A model generated the notes under the pieces. That model saw only the letters and a program-made list of their open reading frames with translations, had not been told where the DNA came from and ran no database searches. A stretch of DNA of 52,130 nucleotides from JBFHQE01 sp041592335 (lineage in GTDB: Bacteria; Pseudomonadota; Gammaproteobacteria; Thiohalobacterales; Thiohalobacteraceae): the NCBI GenBank assembly GCA_041592335.1, contig JBFHQE010000017.1, positions 1 through 52,130 on the forward strand. The letters are read 5' to 3'. Both the position numbers and the translations under genes were made by a program. Below are positions 25,756 through 34,048 of this stretch, in pieces. The stretch's first letter is position 1. The number at the start of each line of letters is the position of its first letter.

Positions 25756-25970
25756 CGCGCGCGGTAAACAATGCGACCCTTGCTCAGATCGTAGGGCGTA
25801 ACCTGAACAGTCACCTTGTCGCCGGTCAGAATACGGATATAGTTCTTGCGCATCTTGCCGGAGATGTGGGCAGTGACCACGTGGCCGTTTTCAAGCTCAA
25901 CGCGGAACGTGGTGTTGGGCAGGGTTTCCACAACCTTGCCTTCCATTTCGATGTGATCTTCTTTTGCCAT
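25752..25970 (-). CDS. infA: Translation initiation factor IF-1
   Basis: A 72-residue OB-fold protein starting MAKEDHIEMEGKVVETLPNTTFRVELENGH and ending with RGRIVYR-type residues, matching IF-1 along its full length. IF-1 occupies the ribosomal A site during initiation. It is convergent with the WecA-like gene and the two stop codons overlap in TTAA. It lies downstream of bpt, in the bpt/aat minus-strand cluster common in gammaproteobacteria. Confidence 0.97.
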   Translation of the reverse strand: MAKEDHIEMEGKVVETLPNTTFRVELENGHVVTAHISGKMRKNYIRILTGDKVTVQVTPYDLSKGRIVYRAR

Positions 25971-26033
25971 AAATTCGCTAATCAGCTTTCGGAAAAGCGC
26001 GCATTATACTCACTTGTGGCGCGGATCGAAACC

Positions 26034-26732
26034 TTATTCCAGATCTTCCCAGTGATCCCGGATATAGCCTTGCAGGGGCGAGAAGCGGCGCTTGTAGGCC
26101 ATTTTCGGCGAATCATCAATCCAGTAGCCCAGGTAGAGCCAATCGAGGCCGAGTTCTTTACAGGTCTCGATTTGTTGCAGAATGGCAAAATTGCCCAGGC
26201 CGCGCTGGCTGCAGGAAGGGTCAAAGAAGGTGTAGACCGCCGACAGGCCGTCATCCAGCTGATCGGTCACCGCTACACCCAGTAGTTCCGCGCCAGCACG
26301 GATTTCCATGAAATGGGTCTGGCTCCAGTTGCAGGTCAGAAAACCCGTAAAACTTTCGCGGTTGGGGTTGTCCATGCCGCCGCCGGGATGGCGGGCCGAG
26401 ATATAGCGTCGATAGAGCGCGAACTGTTCATCGGTGCCGACTTCACCGGGACGAAAGCTCAGATCGTCATTGTCCTTCAGGCAGCGTTTATCGCGCCGCC
26501 GGGGCTGGAACTGCTGAACCGGGATGCGCACCGAAACGCAGGCCTGGCAAAGCTGACAGGCCGGGCGGTACACGTGTTCACCACTGCGGCGAAAACCATG
26601 CCGGGCAAGCTGGCTGTAGACACGGTTGTCGAGCATGTTGGGGTCCGCGAACATGCTCATGGCGTCATGATCGTCCAGGTAGACGCAACGCTGGGGCGGT
26701 GTGAGAAAAAAATTGAGAGTTTGCGCCGTCAA
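26034..26732 (-). CDS. bpt: Aspartate/glutamate leucyltransferase
   Basis: Bpt moves leucine from Leu-tRNA to N-terminal Asp or Glu of proteins, marking them for ClpS/ClpAP degradation. The 232-residue product has the N-terminal cysteine cluster CQLCQACVSVRIP characteristic of the ATE/Bpt family. The ATE C-terminal domain follows, with GLGNFAILQQIE and LYLGYWIDDSPKMAYKRRF. It lies 27 bases downstream of aat, the other N-degron transferase, on the same strand. Confidence 0.93.
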   Translation of the reverse strand: MTAQTLNFFLTPPQRCVYLDDHDAMSMFADPNMLDNRVYSQLARHGFRRSGEHVYRPACQLCQACVSVRIPVQQFQPRRRDKRCLKDNDDLSFRPGEVGTDEQFALYRRYISARHPGGGMDNPNRESFTGFLTCNWSQTHFMEIRAGAELLGVAVTDQLDDGLSAVYTFFDPSCSQRGLGNFAILQQIETCKELGLDWLYLGYWIDDSPKMAYKRRFSPLQGYIRDHWEDLE

Positions 26733-26759
26733 TGGATACTCCCCGAATATTTCCCGTAT

Positions 26760-27506
26760 TTATCGCGCAAGAAGGCTGTCGACGCCATGCGGTAAGTCAA
26801 AATCCCAGGCATGGTTACGATGATCAAGATCAATTAACGCTGCTCGCAAATGCTGCACAAAATTGGCGCGCGGGACCTCCAGGGCGCCGAACCGTGCCAG
26901 ATGCGCCGTGTAGACCTGGCAATCGATGAGTTGATATCCCCATTGCTGTAACTGGCGGACGAGGTAGACAAAGGCGATCTTGGAGGCGTCCGGACGCAGG
27001 GCAAACATGGATTCGCCGAAAAAGGCCTTACCCAGCGCGACGCCATACAGGCCGCCAACCAGTTGCTCGCCCTGCCAGGCTTCGACAGAGTGGGCATAAC
27101 CCTGTTTATGCAGCTGGATATAGGCCTGCTTCATTTCATCGGTAATCCAGGTGCCATCCTGACCATCGCGGGGAGTGGTTGAGCAATGCTCAATAACCTG
27201 GGCGAATGCGGTATCCAGAGTAATTCTGTAGGGCGTTTTTTTGATGGTTTTACGCAGACTTTTCGGGATATGGAGTTCGTTCGGCAATAACACCAGGCGT
27301 GGGTTGGGGGACCACCAGAGAATGGGCTGCCCCTCGCTGTACCAGGGGAAGATACCTTGCGCGTAGGCGTTCAGTAATCGTTGCGAGGAAAGATCGCCGC
27401 CCACGGCCAGCAGACCATTGGGTTCTTCCAGTGCCCATTCCACGGGGGGGAACGTGCCAGGATCATTGGGGTCGAGCCAGTAGGGGCCGGGTGGGTGAGT
27501 GGTCAT
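26760..27506 (-). CDS. aat: Leucyl/phenylalanyl-tRNA-protein transferase
   Basis: Aat adds Leu or Phe to proteins starting with Lys or Arg, creating N-degrons. The 248-residue product shows the family pattern: FPPVEWALEEPNGLLAVGGDLS, LLNAYAQGIFPWY, ILWWSPNPRLVLLP, WITDEMKQAYIQLHKQGYAHSVE and GKAFFGESMF. It overlaps the upstream FemAB-like gene by 4 bases and is followed by bpt, so the three probably share a transcript. Confidence 0.95.
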   Translation of the reverse strand: MTTHPPGPYWLDPNDPGTFPPVEWALEEPNGLLAVGGDLSSQRLLNAYAQGIFPWYSEGQPILWWSPNPRLVLLPNELHIPKSLRKTIKKTPYRITLDTAFAQVIEHCSTTPRDGQDGTWITDEMKQAYIQLHKQGYAHSVEAWQGEQLVGGLYGVALGKAFFGESMFALRPDASKIAFVYLVRQLQQWGYQLIDCQVYTAHLARFGALEVPRANFVQHLRAALIDLDHRNHAWDFDLPHGVDSLLAR

Positions 27507-28669
27507 TGGTAATGCTCTGCCAACGGCGGCATCTTTTCCGCATGATAGGGCGATGATTCATTCAGAATCTGAATGTGCTGTCGCATAGCCCGCTGTTCGC
27601 GCTGCAGGAAATCATTTACCGCGATGCCAAATTGTTTGTCAGCAATCCAGTGGGCCGACCAGGTTGGCGTTGGCAGGAAGCCGCGACTGATCTTATGCTC
27701 GCCCTGCGCGCCGGGTTCGAACAGTTTCAGCTTATGCCTGATGGCGTATTCAATTCCCTGGTAGTAACAGGTTTCAAAATGCAGGCTGTGGTAATCCTCG
27801 TAACAACCCCAGTGTCGGCCATACAGTGCGTCTTCGCCATGGAAACAAATTGAACCAGCGACAGTTCTGTCATCCAGGTCGGCAAAGAACAATACCAGCT
27901 GGTCGCCCATGGTTTCGGCAACCTCATTGAAGAAACCAGTGTTCAAGGTTGCCGTGCCCCATTTCTTGTCGAAAGTGGAAGTGTAAAAGAACGAAGCCAG
28001 CTCCAGATCCTGCTCTGTCGCTTCATGGCCGTGCACGATGCGAAATTTGAAACCCTGTTCCTGAACCCGGCGGCGTTCGCGGTTCAGATTCTTGCGTTTC
28101 TTGGATGTGAAGCTGTCGATAAAGTCGTCAAAGTCGCGATAGCCTGGGTTGGTCCAGTGGAGCTGGCAGCCAAGGCGCAACATAAAACCCGCATCTTTCA
28201 ACCTTTTGGTATCTGCCCTGTCAGTAAACAGCCAGTGCAGCGAGGATTGGCTGGTCTGATGGCTGAGTTCCAGTGCGGTCTGTATCAGGTTTCGGGCGAT
28301 AGTTTCCCTGTTGTCACTATCAGCCAACAGGAGGCGCGGACCGGTCGCGGGCGTGTAGGGAATCGCGGAAACGGCCTTGGGGTAGTAGGCCTTGCCCATG
28401 CGTTCATAGGCTTCTGCCCAGGACCAGTCGAATACAAACTCGCCGTAGGAATTGTATTTGAAATACAGCGGGCAGGCGCCGATCAGTTGATCGGTGTCAT
28501 CCCTGATGGTGATGTGATGAGGCAGCCAGCCAAAGGTTTCGCCGACACAATTGTTGTGTTCGAGGGCGTTGAGGAATTCATGGCGCAGGAAGGGGTTTCT
28601 TGCCGGGACCAGACGATTCCATTGTTCCTTGTCAATTTCATCCAGTCGTTGGCAGATGTGGATTTTCAT
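27503..28669 (-). CDS. FemAB/GNAT-like acyltransferase (COG3146 type)
   Basis: The 388-residue protein fits the family sometimes called DUF482 or peptidoglycan-biosynthesis-like, with two GNAT-type halves as in FemAB. Recognisable segments are NPFLRHEFLNALE, a central basic stretch SKKRKNLNRERRRV, and GRHWGCYEDYHSLHFETCYYQGIEYAI, then FEPGAQGEHKISRGFLPTPTWSAHW. The last motif is strongly conserved in the family. Its function is not established; aminoacyl or acyl transfer is an inference from the fold. It overlaps aat by 4 bases, so translation may be coupled to the N-degron enzymes. Confidence 0.8.
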   Translation of the reverse strand: MKIHICQRLDEIDKEQWNRLVPARNPFLRHEFLNALEHNNCVGETFGWLPHHITIRDDTDQLIGACPLYFKYNSYGEFVFDWSWAEAYERMGKAYYPKAVSAIPYTPATGPRLLLADSDNRETIARNLIQTALELSHQTSQSSLHWLFTDRADTKRLKDAGFMLRLGCQLHWTNPGYRDFDDFIDSFTSKKRKNLNRERRRVQEQGFKFRIVHGHEATEQDLELASFFYTSTFDKKWGTATLNTGFFNEVAETMGDQLVLFFADLDDRTVAGSICFHGEDALYGRHWGCYEDYHSLHFETCYYQGIEYAIRHKLKLFEPGAQGEHKISRGFLPTPTWSAHWIADKQFGIAVNDFLQREQRAMRQHIQILNESSPYHAEKMPPLAEHYQ

Positions 28670-28685
28670 GGGGTTTCAGGATTAG

Positions 28686-28772
28686 CTGTTGTCAAAACGT
28701 TCGCGCCTAACTCGGATTGCGCGTCAGCGCGCAATTGCCTCGAACAGGAGGCGCTTACTGTTTTAACAACAG
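28686..28772. repeat. Structured intergenic repeat, copy 1 of 2
   Basis: An 87-base element with three nested stems. The outer arms CTGTTGTCAAAAC/GTTTTAACAACAG have one mismatch. Inside are GTTCG/CGAAC (28699-28703 with 28741-28745) and TTGCGCG-TCAG-CGCGCAA (28717-28734). The unpaired segment CGCCTAACTCGGA is shared exactly with copy 2 at 35370. It lies 12 bases past the trxB stop. Confidence 0.8.
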
Positions 28773-28784
28773 TTAACCCTTCAG

Positions 28785-29744
28785 TTATTTTCCTTCCAAT
28801 GCATCCAGATAACGTTCCGCATCCAGCGCGGCCATGCAGCCGGTACCCGCGGAGGTGATCGCCTGACGATAGATGTGATCCATGACATCGCCCGCAGCAA
28901 ACACGCCTTCGACGCTGGTCTGGGTGGCATTGCCTTCCGTGCCACTCTTGACCTTGAGGTAGCCATGCTCCATTTCCAGCTGGCCTTCGAAAATCTGGGT
29001 ATTGGGCTTGTGACCAATGGCGATAAAGCAGCCGTGCACGTCGATATCCTGGGTGCTGCCGTCTTTCACATTCTTGATGCGCACGCCGGTGACACCGGCA
29101 TCATCACCCAGTACCTCGTCGAGCACGTGGTCCCACTGAATATCCACCACGCCTTCCTCGGCCTTTTTGAACAAGCGGTCTTGCAGGATTTTTTCCGAGC
29201 GCAGGGCATCGCGGCGATGGATCAGTGTCACCTTGGAGGCGATGTTCGCCAGGTACAATGCTTCTTCTACAGCCGTGTTGCCGCCGCCAATCACCGCGAC
29301 TGGTTTGCCGCGATAGAAAAAGCCATCGCAGGTAGCACAGGCAGAGACGCCGCGTCCCTTGAAGGCTTCTTCGGAATCCAGGCCAAGGTACATGGCGGAC
29401 GCGCCGGTGCAGATAATGAGTGCGTCGCAGGTATAAGTACCGGAGTCGCCCTGCAGGGTGAAGGGCCGTTCCTTGAGGTTTACGGTGTGAATGTGATCGA
29501 ACACAATCTCGGCATCGAAGCGTTCGACGTGTTGACGCATTTCATCCATGAGTTGCGGACCCTGTAACTCCGCGCTTCCGCCCGGCCAGTTTTCCACTTC
29601 GGTTGTCGTCATGAGCTGGCCACCCTGTTCCAGTCCGGTGACCAGCACCGGTTTCAGATTGGCGCGCGCGGCATAGATGGCCGCGGTATAACCGGCAGGT
29701 CCAGAACCGAGAATCAGCAGACGGCAGTGCTTGGTTTCGCTCAT
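28785..29744 (-). CDS. trxB: Thioredoxin reductase
   Basis: TrxB passes electrons from NADPH through FAD to thioredoxin. From ATG 29744 the product is 319 residues, the standard length; the frame runs 13 codons further but that part is not conserved. The FAD motif GSGPAG is at 13-18, the redox site CATC at 136-139, and the NADPH motif GGGNTAVEEALYL follows. The C-terminal FAD segment GVFAAGDVMDHIYRQAITSAGTG is intact. It is divergent from the alanine dehydrogenase gene. Confidence 0.96.
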   Translation of the reverse strand: MSETKHCRLLILGSGPAGYTAAIYAARANLKPVLVTGLEQGGQLMTTTEVENWPGGSAELQGPQLMDEMRQHVERFDAEIVFDHIHTVNLKERPFTLQGDSGTYTCDALIICTGASAMYLGLDSEEAFKGRGVSACATCDGFFYRGKPVAVIGGGNTAVEEALYLANIASKVTLIHRRDALRSEKILQDRLFKKAEEGVVDIQWDHVLDEVLGDDAGVTGVRIKNVKDGSTQDIDVHGCFIAIGHKPNTQIFEGQLEMEHGYLKVKSGTEGNATQTSVEGVFAAGDVMDHIYRQAITSAGTGCMAALDAERYLDALEGK

Positions 29745-29821
29745 GTATAATGACTCCAACGTGCAATTTACAGAATGCGCCACATGGTAAGGACTTTGGG
29801 GTGAGGGGTAAAGGAGACAAG

Positions 29822-30889
29822 ATGCGGGTCGGAATTCCCACTGAGATTAAGTTGTTGGAAGGGCGCGTTGGCCTGGTACCGGAGGCCTGCACCGATTTGC
29901 TCAAGGCAGGGCACGAAGTCGCCATTCAGTCGGGCGCTGGCATTAAATCAGGTTACCCGAATGAGGATTACAAGGCGCTGGGCGTGCAAATTCTGCCAGA
30001 TGCTGCCGCGCTCTATGAATGGGCGGAGATGATTATCAAGGTCAAGGAGCCCGTATCGGGTGACCTGGAGCACCTGGAGCAGCGCCACCTGTTATTTTGC
30101 TACCTGCATCTCGCGGCTGAACCGAATCTGGTCAGGCGATTGCTGGATATTGGCCTGACGGCGGTTGCCTTTGAAACAGTCCAGGATGCGCAGGGTCGCT
30201 TACCCTTGCTGGCACCGATGAGCGATATCGCCGGGCGCTTGTCGATCCAGATCGGCGCCAATCTGTTGCAACAGCCGCACGGTGGCAAGGGCCTGTTACT
30301 GGGCGGGTTGCCCGCAACCCAGCGCGGCAGGGTGGTCATACTCGGTGCCGGACAGGCAGGGGGCAATGCCGCTTTCATGGCTGCCCGAATGGGAGCGGAG
30401 GTGGTTGTGTTCGACAAGCAGCCATCACGACTGGCGGCTATGCGCTTGTTGGGCGATAACGTGACTGTCCTGTACCCCTATCACGCCGCCGTTCAGCAGC
30501 ATGTTGCCGAGGCGGACCTGCTGGTCGGGGCGGTGCTGATTCCCGGTGCCAGGGCGCCGCACCTGGTGATACGGGAAGACGTCGCCCGCATGCAGCCGGG
30601 CAGCGTGATCATCGATATTTCGGTCGATCAGGGTGGTTGCATCGAAACCATCCGTCCCACCAACTATGAAAATCCCACCTACGTTGACGAGGGCGTGCTG
30701 CACTTCGGTGTCACCAACATGCCGGGGGCCGTACCGCGCAGTGCCTCGCAGGCCCTGTCGGCGGCGATTCTGCCCTATGCCGTGCGGTTGGCGGCCGGTG
30801 GCTGGGAAAAGGCGTCCGATCTGGCTGCTGGCGTGAATGTGCGGAGCGGTGAAGTTATTCATCCGGCGGTCAAACAAAGCCTCGAATAA
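29822..30889 (+). CDS. ald: Alanine dehydrogenase
   Basis: Ald interconverts L-alanine and pyruvate plus ammonia with NAD. The product from ATG 29822 is 355 residues, with an AAGGAGA ribosome site 6 bases before it. It starts MRVGIPTEIKLLEGRVGL and has the substrate-lysine segment IIKVKEP, the catalytic-histidine segment LFCYLHLAAEP, and the NAD-binding motif VVILGAGQAGGNAA. VDQGGCIET and HFGVTNMPGAVPR follow near the C terminus. It is slightly shorter than the usual ~370 residues. The frame extends upstream to 29750, overlapping no gene, but without conservation. Confidence 0.92.
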   Translation: MRVGIPTEIKLLEGRVGLVPEACTDLLKAGHEVAIQSGAGIKSGYPNEDYKALGVQILPDAAALYEWAEMIIKVKEPVSGDLEHLEQRHLLFCYLHLAAEPNLVRRLLDIGLTAVAFETVQDAQGRLPLLAPMSDIAGRLSIQIGANLLQQPHGGKGLLLGGLPATQRGRVVILGAGQAGGNAAFMAARMGAEVVVFDKQPSRLAAMRLLGDNVTVLYPYHAAVQQHVAEADLLVGAVLIPGARAPHLVIREDVARMQPGSVIIDISVDQGGCIETIRPTNYENPTYVDEGVLHFGVTNMPGAVPRSASQALSAAILPYAVRLAAGGWEKASDLAAGVNVRSGEVIHPAVKQSLE

Positions 30890-30941
30890 TGTATTTTAAA
30901 CTTATATACTTAGCGCTCATTTTTAGGTCAGAGTCTTAACG

Positions 30942-33251
30942 TTGCGACAAGCCAAACGCAAGAATCCCAATGCCTTACCCTTGACCCACCACGTCAGTCG
31001 CGGGGTGCGCGAGGGTGCGCTGATCGTATTGATGGCGATCGCGGCGTATTTTCTGCTGTCCTTCGTCAGCTATAGTCCGACCGATCCTGGCTGGTCGCAC
31101 AGCGGTATTCGCAGTGAAGTGGCAAATCTGGGAGGCCGTGCCGGCGCCTGGTTTGCCGATGTGTTCCTCTACCTCATCGGGATTCTCGCTTACCTGTTCC
31201 CGGTGATGGTTGGTTATAGCGGCTGGCTGGTATTTCGTGGCCGTACGGAAGAGGGCGATATCGATTACCGGGTGCTGGGTATTCGCTGGTTTGGTTTCTT
31301 CCTGACGGTAATGTCGGGCTGCGGCCTGGCGAGCCTGCATTTTGTCATCGAGCCAGGCAGTCTGCCGCTGTCGGCGGGTGGCATTCTCGGCAACCTGATC
31401 GGCCAGATGCTGGTCAGTCCCTTCAGCTTTCTGGGCGCGACATTGTTTCTGCTGGCCCTGTTCCTGACCGGCGTCACGCTGTTCTCGGGCCTGTCCTGGC
31501 TATCCCTCATGGATCACACCGGCCGTCTGACGCTGGAGTTCATCACCTGGTCGCGGGAGAAGTTTTTCGAGGTCCGCGAGTGGGTGCAGAGCAACAAGGC
31601 GCGCAAGGAGCGCGAAGAGGTCGTCAAGGTTGCCAAGGAAAAGACCGAACACCGCAAGCCGCCGCGAATCGAGCCGGTGGTCAAGAAGGTGGAAAAAAGC
31701 GAGCGCGAAGAGAAAGAGCGCCAGGTGCAGCTGTTCGATCCGCCACCGGATACCGATCTGCCGCCATTGATGTTGCTGGACGATGCGCCACAACACGAGT
31801 CTGGTTATTCGGAAGAAGCCCTGGAGGCCATGTCGCGACTGGTGGAAATGAAGCTGGCCGATTTTGGTATCGAAGTGGAAGTGGTCGCCGTTCAGCCGGG
31901 TCCAATCATTACCCGTTTCGAGATGCAACCGGGGCCGGGCGTAAAAGTCGCCCAGATCAGCAACCTGGCCAAGGATATTGCGCGTGGCCTGTCCGCAATC
32001 AGTGTGCGCGTGGTAGAAGTGATTCCGGGCAAGTCAGTCGTCGGGCTGGAAATCCCGAACGAATCACGCGAGATCATTGCGCTCAGTGAGATTATCAAAT
32101 CCAGTGCCTATGAAAGCAGTCACTCACCCTTGACGCTGGCGCTCGGCAAGGATATTGGCGGCCTGCCGGTGACGGCCGACCTGGCCAAGATGCCGCATCT
32201 GCTGGTGGCCGGTACCACGGGTTCCGGTAAGTCGGTCGCGATCAATGCCATGGTCTTGAGTCTGCTATACAAGACTGTGCCGAGCGACGTGCGCCTGATC
32301 ATGATCGATCCCAAGATGCTGGAGTTGTCGATCTACGAAGGTATTCCACACCTGCTGACGCCAGTCGTCACTGACATGAAGGAAGCGGCCAATGCGCTGC
32401 GCTGGTGTGTCGCTGAAATGGAACGGCGTTACAAGTTGATGGCGGCACTGGGCGTGCGCAACATCGGTGGCTATAACAAAAAGGTTCTCGATGCGATCGA
32501 GGCTGGGGAGCCGATTCCCGATCCACTGTTCAAACGTGAAGAATCGATGCTGCCGGATGAAGAGCCGGATCCGACCCTCGACAAGCTGCCGTTCATCGTC
32601 ATTATCATCGACGAGCTGGCCGACATGATGATGGTAGTAGGCAAGAAGGTGGAAGAGCTGATTGCGCGTATTGCGCAGAAAGCCCGTGCCGCCGGTATTC
32701 ATCTCATTGTCGCGACACAACGCCCGTCGGTGGATGTCATCACCGGTCTGATCAAGGCGAATATCCCCACCCGCATCGCGTTCCAGGTATCGAGCAAGAT
32801 CGATTCGCGAACCATCCTGGATCAGATGGGCGCCGAACAGCTGCTGGGTCATGGTGACATGCTGTACATGGCGCCGGGTAGCGGTGTGCCGATGCGTGTG
32901 CACGGTGCTTTCGTGTCTGACCAGGAAGTGCACAAGGTGGTGAATCATCTAAAGCGCGCGGGTGAGCCGGATTACATCGAGGAGATTCTGCATTCCAACC
33001 AGCCAGGCAGTGAGCTGCCGGGTGAGGCGCCGCTGGATGGCGACGATGAATCCGACCCGCTGTACGATCAGGCAGTACGTATCGTCACCGAGACGCGCCG
33101 TGCGTCCATTTCAGGTGTGCAGCGCCGCTTGAAGGTGGGTTACAACCGGGCTGCGCGCATGATCGAGGCGATGGAGGCGGCGGGGATTGTTGGGCCGCTG
33201 GAATCCAATGGTTCGCGTGAAGTGCTGGCGCCACCGCCGCCGGAGGATTGA
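30942..33251 (+). CDS. ftsK: DNA translocase FtsK
   Basis: FtsK couples chromosome dimer resolution and terminus segregation to division at the septum. The 769-residue protein has four N-terminal membrane helices (within ~25-200), a short charged linker (~210-280), the alpha/beta motor, and a C-terminal winged-helix gamma domain (DPLYDQAVRIVTETRRASIS onward) that reads KOPS and contacts XerD. Walker A is GTTGSGKS and Walker B is FIVIIIDELADMMM. The linker is much shorter than that of E. coli (1329 residues), which is common outside enterics. The start is TTG 30942. Directly before it is a TATACT-like box, but no good -35. Confidence 0.96.
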   Translation: MRQAKRKNPNALPLTHHVSRGVREGALIVLMAIAAYFLLSFVSYSPTDPGWSHSGIRSEVANLGGRAGAWFADVFLYLIGILAYLFPVMVGYSGWLVFRGRTEEGDIDYRVLGIRWFGFFLTVMSGCGLASLHFVIEPGSLPLSAGGILGNLIGQMLVSPFSFLGATLFLLALFLTGVTLFSGLSWLSLMDHTGRLTLEFITWSREKFFEVREWVQSNKARKEREEVVKVAKEKTEHRKPPRIEPVVKKVEKSEREEKERQVQLFDPPPDTDLPPLMLLDDAPQHESGYSEEALEAMSRLVEMKLADFGIEVEVVAVQPGPIITRFEMQPGPGVKVAQISNLAKDIARGLSAISVRVVEVIPGKSVVGLEIPNESREIIALSEIIKSSAYESSHSPLTLALGKDIGGLPVTADLAKMPHLLVAGTTGSGKSVAINAMVLSLLYKTVPSDVRLIMIDPKMLELSIYEGIPHLLTPVVTDMKEAANALRWCVAEMERRYKLMAALGVRNIGGYNKKVLDAIEAGEPIPDPLFKREESMLPDEEPDPTLDKLPFIVIIIDELADMMMVVGKKVEELIARIAQKARAAGIHLIVATQRPSVDVITGLIKANIPTRIAFQVSSKIDSRTILDQMGAEQLLGHGDMLYMAPGSGVPMRVHGAFVSDQEVHKVVNHLKRAGEPDYIEEILHSNQPGSELPGEAPLDGDDESDPLYDQAVRIVTETRRASISGVQRRLKVGYNRAARMIEAMEAAGIVGPLESNGSREVLAPPPPED

Positions 33252-33298
33252 TTCGGTTAACGTGATATTCAGAATTCATTGCTTACACTGAATCGCGG

Positions 33299-33327
33299 CT
33301 GTCATTCCCGCGTAGGCGGGAATTCAG
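33299..33327. repeat. Short ATTCCCGC/GCGGGAAT palindrome
   Basis: ATTCCCGC-GTAG-GCGGGAAT lies within TGTCATTCCCGCGTAGGCGG, a pattern seen as a dispersed repeat in many proteobacteria. This is the only copy noticed in the window. It falls between ftsK and lolA and is the reason the lolA frame looks open too far upstream. Confidence 0.65.
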
Positions 33328-33425
33328 GAAAAGTCTTCAACGCCTGTTGCGACGCTTTTTCTCGCTCCGATAAAAGACAGTCGCTCGAAAAAGATCCCAA
33401 CAGGCTTTGCCAAGAGAGTGACAAC

Positions 33426-34046
33426 TTGATCACAGTTAAAAACACATTTCTTATCATTTCGTTGATGTTATCCACGGCCGTCTCCGCCGACAGCCTCGAA
33501 GACTTCTTTTCTGCGTTGACAACTTATCAAGCTGACTTCGAGCAAACTACTCGCGATCAGTATGGCGCTATTGTGCAAAGCACAAGCGGTGAATTGATCC
33601 TGGCCCGGCCGGGGCGTTTCCGCTGGGATTACCGGCAACCTTACGAACAAATTGTGCTGGGCGATGGCAAGAATCTCTGGACCTATGATGCCGATCTGGA
33701 ACAGGCTACGGTTAAGCCGCAATCGGATGTGCTGGCGGGTTCACCCGCGGAATTGCTAAGTCAGGCAGTATCACCGCGCGAACTTTTCAACGTTGTTCCA
33801 ACCCATAACGATGGTCCGCTGGAACGTTATGAACTGGTGCCGCTCAACAAGGAAGAGTCCGGTTATTCCCGTATCAGCATGGCGTTTTTCGAGGGTGAGT
33901 TGACCAGCATGGAACTGGTCGATGGTTTTGCCCAGATCACTGAAATCCGGTTTCTCAATCCGCAGCATAACCTGATATTCACGGATTCTATCTTTGAATT
34001 CGATCTACCGGACGGTGCGGACCTGATCGGGCAAGCTGTCCAGTAG
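33426..34046 (+). CDS. lolA: Outer-membrane lipoprotein carrier LolA
   Basis: LolA ferries lipoproteins from LolCDE across the periplasm to LolB. Starting at TTG 33426 gives 206 residues with a clean signal peptide ending at about STAVSA-DS, close to E. coli LolA (203). The mature part has the typical pattern LTTYQADFEQTTRD, LARPGRFRWDYRQPYEQIVLGDG and LWTYDADLEQATV. The frame continues to 33279, but that extension crosses a repeat and would put 49 residues before the signal peptide. An AGAGAG-like ribosome site precedes the TTG. It sits between ftsK and rarA, the common gammaproteobacterial order. Confidence 0.93.
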   Translation: MITVKNTFLIISLMLSTAVSADSLEDFFSALTTYQADFEQTTRDQYGAIVQSTSGELILARPGRFRWDYRQPYEQIVLGDGKNLWTYDADLEQATVKPQSDVLAGSPAELLSQAVSPRELFNVVPTHNDGPLERYELVPLNKEESGYSRISMAFFEGELTSMELVDGFAQITEIRFLNPQHNLIFTDSIFEFDLPDGADLIGQAVQ

Positions 34047-34048
34047 TG

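Noticed and set aside
28686..28772. Repeat as an integron attC site (GCCTAAC inside)
   Set aside because: The matching GTTAGGC at the other end is missing in both copies and no integrase is nearby.
29746..29751. TATAAT as an ald promoter
   Set aside because: A perfect -10 box, but the -35 region at the expected distance is poor and lies inside trxB; left unlisted as a feature.
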